A DNA stretch of 5,376 bases, taken from positions 1 to 5,376 of the forward strand of contig CAKTKF010000107.1 of NCBI GenBank assembly GCA_934569215.1, read 5' to 3'. The stretch is from an uncultured Oscillospiraceae bacterium. GTDB taxonomy: Bacteria > Bacillota > Clostridia > Oscillospirales > Oscillospiraceae. The position numbers and the translations under genes are program-made. The notes below the pieces were generated by a model that saw only the letters and a program-made list of their open reading frames with translations, was not told where the DNA came from and ran no database searches. Below are positions 4,101 to 5,376 of this stretch, piece after piece (positions within the stretch are counted from its first letter, which is position 1; each line of letters begins with the position of its first letter).

Positions 4101-4799
4101 TTATTCGTCGGCAATGCGGTATCCTACGCCCAGCTCATTGATGACGTACCGGCAGTCCCCCGGGCGGCAGCCCAGCTTCTTGCGGATGTTCGCCATGTTC
4201 ACTTGCAGCTTCTTTACGCTCCCGTCGTCCATGCTGCCCCAGACGGAGCGGATGATGGTGGCGTAGGTCAGCACCTTGCCCGTGTGCTGGCTCAAAAGTG
4301 CCAGAATATTGTATTCCGTCTGGGTCAGGTGAACGGGATTCCCGCCGACGCTCACCTGCCGCCGGTCGTAGTCGATGAGAAGATCGTCCACCGTGAACAG
4401 GTTGGCCGGGGCGACCCGCGCCCGGTTCCGGCCGGCACGAAGCGCCGCCCGCACCCGTGCCAGCAGCTCCGCCGTCCCGAAGGGCTTGGTTATGTAGTCG
4501 TTGGCGCCTAAGTCCAGGGCGGAGACCTTGTCGTTTTCCTCCGTCCGGGCGGACAGAACAATGATGGGAACGGTGCTGAAAAGGCGCACCTGCCGGATAA
4601 ATTCGCCGCCGTCCATGTCCGGAAGCCCCAAATCCAGCACCACCAGATCCGGCGTATAGGAGGAGAAGATCAGCAACCCCTGACGGCACCGCTCGGCGGT
4701 CAGCACCTGATAGCCGTTGGTCTCCAGAATCGTCTGGACAAAGCCCAGAATGCTCTGGTCGTCCTCCACAATGAGTACCTTATATTTGTTATTCCCCAT
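4101..4799 (-). CDS. kdpE: KdpE-type OmpR/PhoB-family response regulator
   Basis: This 232-residue transcription factor has an N-terminal receiver domain (residues 5-120): acidic pocket Glu12-Asp13-Asp14, phosphoacceptor Asp56 in VVLDLGLPDMDG, Ser83 in IVLSAR, and Lys105 in TKPF. A winged-helix DNA-binding domain follows (about 130-230; HLTQTEYNILALL, GVGYRI end). The receiver closely resembles E. coli KdpE (GLL..PDL..LDLGLPD.DG.EFIR, VLSAR.EE.DK..ALD.GA.DY..KPFG). ATG 4799 is chosen because GGAGG lies 6 nt upstream; it overlaps the kinase stop by 11 bp, showing translational coupling. The start at 4829 would lie further inside the kinase without such a site. KdpE classically senses K+ limitation through KdpD, but no Kdp pump genes are in view, so the target may be another K+ or stress gene. 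Confidence 0.88.
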   Translation of the reverse strand: MGNNKYKVLIVEDDQSILGFVQTILETNGYQVLTAERCRQGLLIFSSYTPDLVVLDLGLPDMDGGEFIRQVRLFSTVPIIVLSARTEENDKVSALDLGANDYITKPFGTAELLARVRAALRAGRNRARVAPANLFTVDDLLIDYDRRQVSVGGNPVHLTQTEYNILALLSQHTGKVLTYATIIRSVWGSMDDGSVKKLQVNMANIRKKLGCRPGDCRYVINELGVGYRIADE

Positions 4800-5376
4800 T
4801 TTCGTCCTCCATTTCCAGCCGGAAGCCAACCTCGGTTCCGCCGCCGGCCCGCTTGTTTGCCCAGATTTCCCCGCCGTGTGCCTTGATAATGGCGCTGCAC
4901 ACGCTCAGGCCGATGCCCATGCTGCTGCGGCTCTGGTCTGTGGGTGCTTCGCTGTCCAGCATCCCCGTGAACAGCCTGGAAAGCTTTTCCTCCGGGATGC
5001 CGCAGCCGTCGTCCTCCACGTAAAAATACGCCCAGGAGCCTTTGACCTCCACCCGAAGCCGGAGATTCTCCATACCCTTGGCATGAAACACCGCGTTTTC
5101 CAGCAGGTTCATCAGCACCTGGGAGATCAGCATGGCGTCCATGGGGATGCTGACGAATTCCTCCGGAATCTCCACGTGAACGTCTATGTCCGGGTAGTGC
5201 TTGCGGAACTTCACCAGCACCGCGTCGATCAGCTCCTCCAGAACGGTACCGTTCTTGGAAAGACGGACGGTGGCGGCGTCCACCCGGGTCACGGACAGCA
5301 GATTCTCCACCATCCGCACCAGCCATTGGGCGTCGGCGCAGACGTCCGACAAAAGCTTCATGTGGGTCTGCCGGGG
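4789..5376 (-). CDS. KdpD-type sensor histidine kinase, C-terminal part (partial)
   Basis: The reading frame is open to the right edge (196 codons including the stop), so the start, sensor domains and phosphoacceptor His lie outside the window. The visible part has the end of the dimerisation helices (WLVRMVENLLSVTRVD) and then a complete HATPase_c domain: N box LMNLLENAVFHA, G1 box VEDDGCGIPEEK, an F-box-like SRLF, and G2 box MGIGLSVCSAIIKAHGG. It would autophosphorylate and pass phosphate to Asp56 of the overlapping downstream regulator. KdpD membership is inferred from the KdpE-like partner and the general layout; the diagnostic N-terminal KdpD and Usp domains cannot be checked here. An internal Met at 5361 should not be taken as the start. 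Confidence 0.87.
   Translation of the reverse strand, partial: PRQTHMKLLSDVCADAQWLVRMVENLLSVTRVDAATVRLSKNGTVLEELIDAVLVKFRKHYPDIDVHVEIPEEFVSIPMDAMLISQVLMNLLENAVFHAKGMENLRLRVEVKGSWAYFYVEDDGCGIPEEKLSRLFTGMLDSEAPTDQSRSSMGIGLSVCSAIIKAHGGEIWANKRAGGGTEVGFRLEMEDENGE

Overview
The window looks like chromosomal DNA of an anaerobic, Oscillospiraceae/Ruminococcaceae-type Firmicute. This rests on GC-rich genes, strong AGGAGG-type ribosome sites, short AT-rich promoters with TATAAT boxes, the family mix (CooT, YetF/DUF421 with DUF4363, a His-tailed CsoR-type regulator, a sodium-pump decarboxylase beta subunit, a Kdp-type two-component pair), and two miniature inverted-repeat elements of a kind I associate with gut Clostridia. 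No rRNA, tRNA, CRISPR array or full transposon was seen. All genes are on the minus strand except the CsoR-type regulator.

From the left: a minus-strand promoter at 33-41 apparently opens a gene running off the left edge. Next come an isolated strong hairpin (79-110) and a GC-rich inverted-repeat element (133-247). A translationally coupled pair, YetF/DUF421 (1335 to 658) then DUF4363 (661 to 281), follows. Upstream of it sits the metal-binding pair: a very His-rich, Cys-containing small protein (2070 to 1639) and CooT (1624 to 1427). A 240-bp divergent region (2071-2310) separates this pair from the plus-strand CsoR/RcnR-family regulator (2311-2676). That region holds a perfect-consensus promoter for the His-rich gene, a weaker promoter for the regulator, a C/G-rich imperfect dyad between them, and a 79-bp TA-flanked MITE lying in the leader of the His-rich gene.

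A shared hairpin (2683-2708) ends the regulator gene and the convergent minus-strand sodium-pump unit. That unit is a decarboxylase beta subunit (3947 to 2850) followed after 2 bp by a 44-residue single-span protein (2847 to 2713), probably a gamma-like small subunit. Its promoter -10 lies at 4004-4009. A long hairpin (4053-4097) separates it from a KdpE-type response regulator (4799 to 4101), which overlaps the 3' end of a KdpD-type sensor kinase that runs off the right edge.

The most interesting part is the centre. A His-tailed CsoR-type sensor stands divergent to a His/Cys-rich protein and CooT. This recalls the R. rubrum cooT-cooJ pair, where a small Cys2 nickel binder is neighboured by a His-rich nickel chaperone, but here it is placed next to a CsoR-family regulator. 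A nickel (or other transition metal) storage and delivery module under metal control is a reasonable hypothesis. It is inferred from composition and gene order, not proven.
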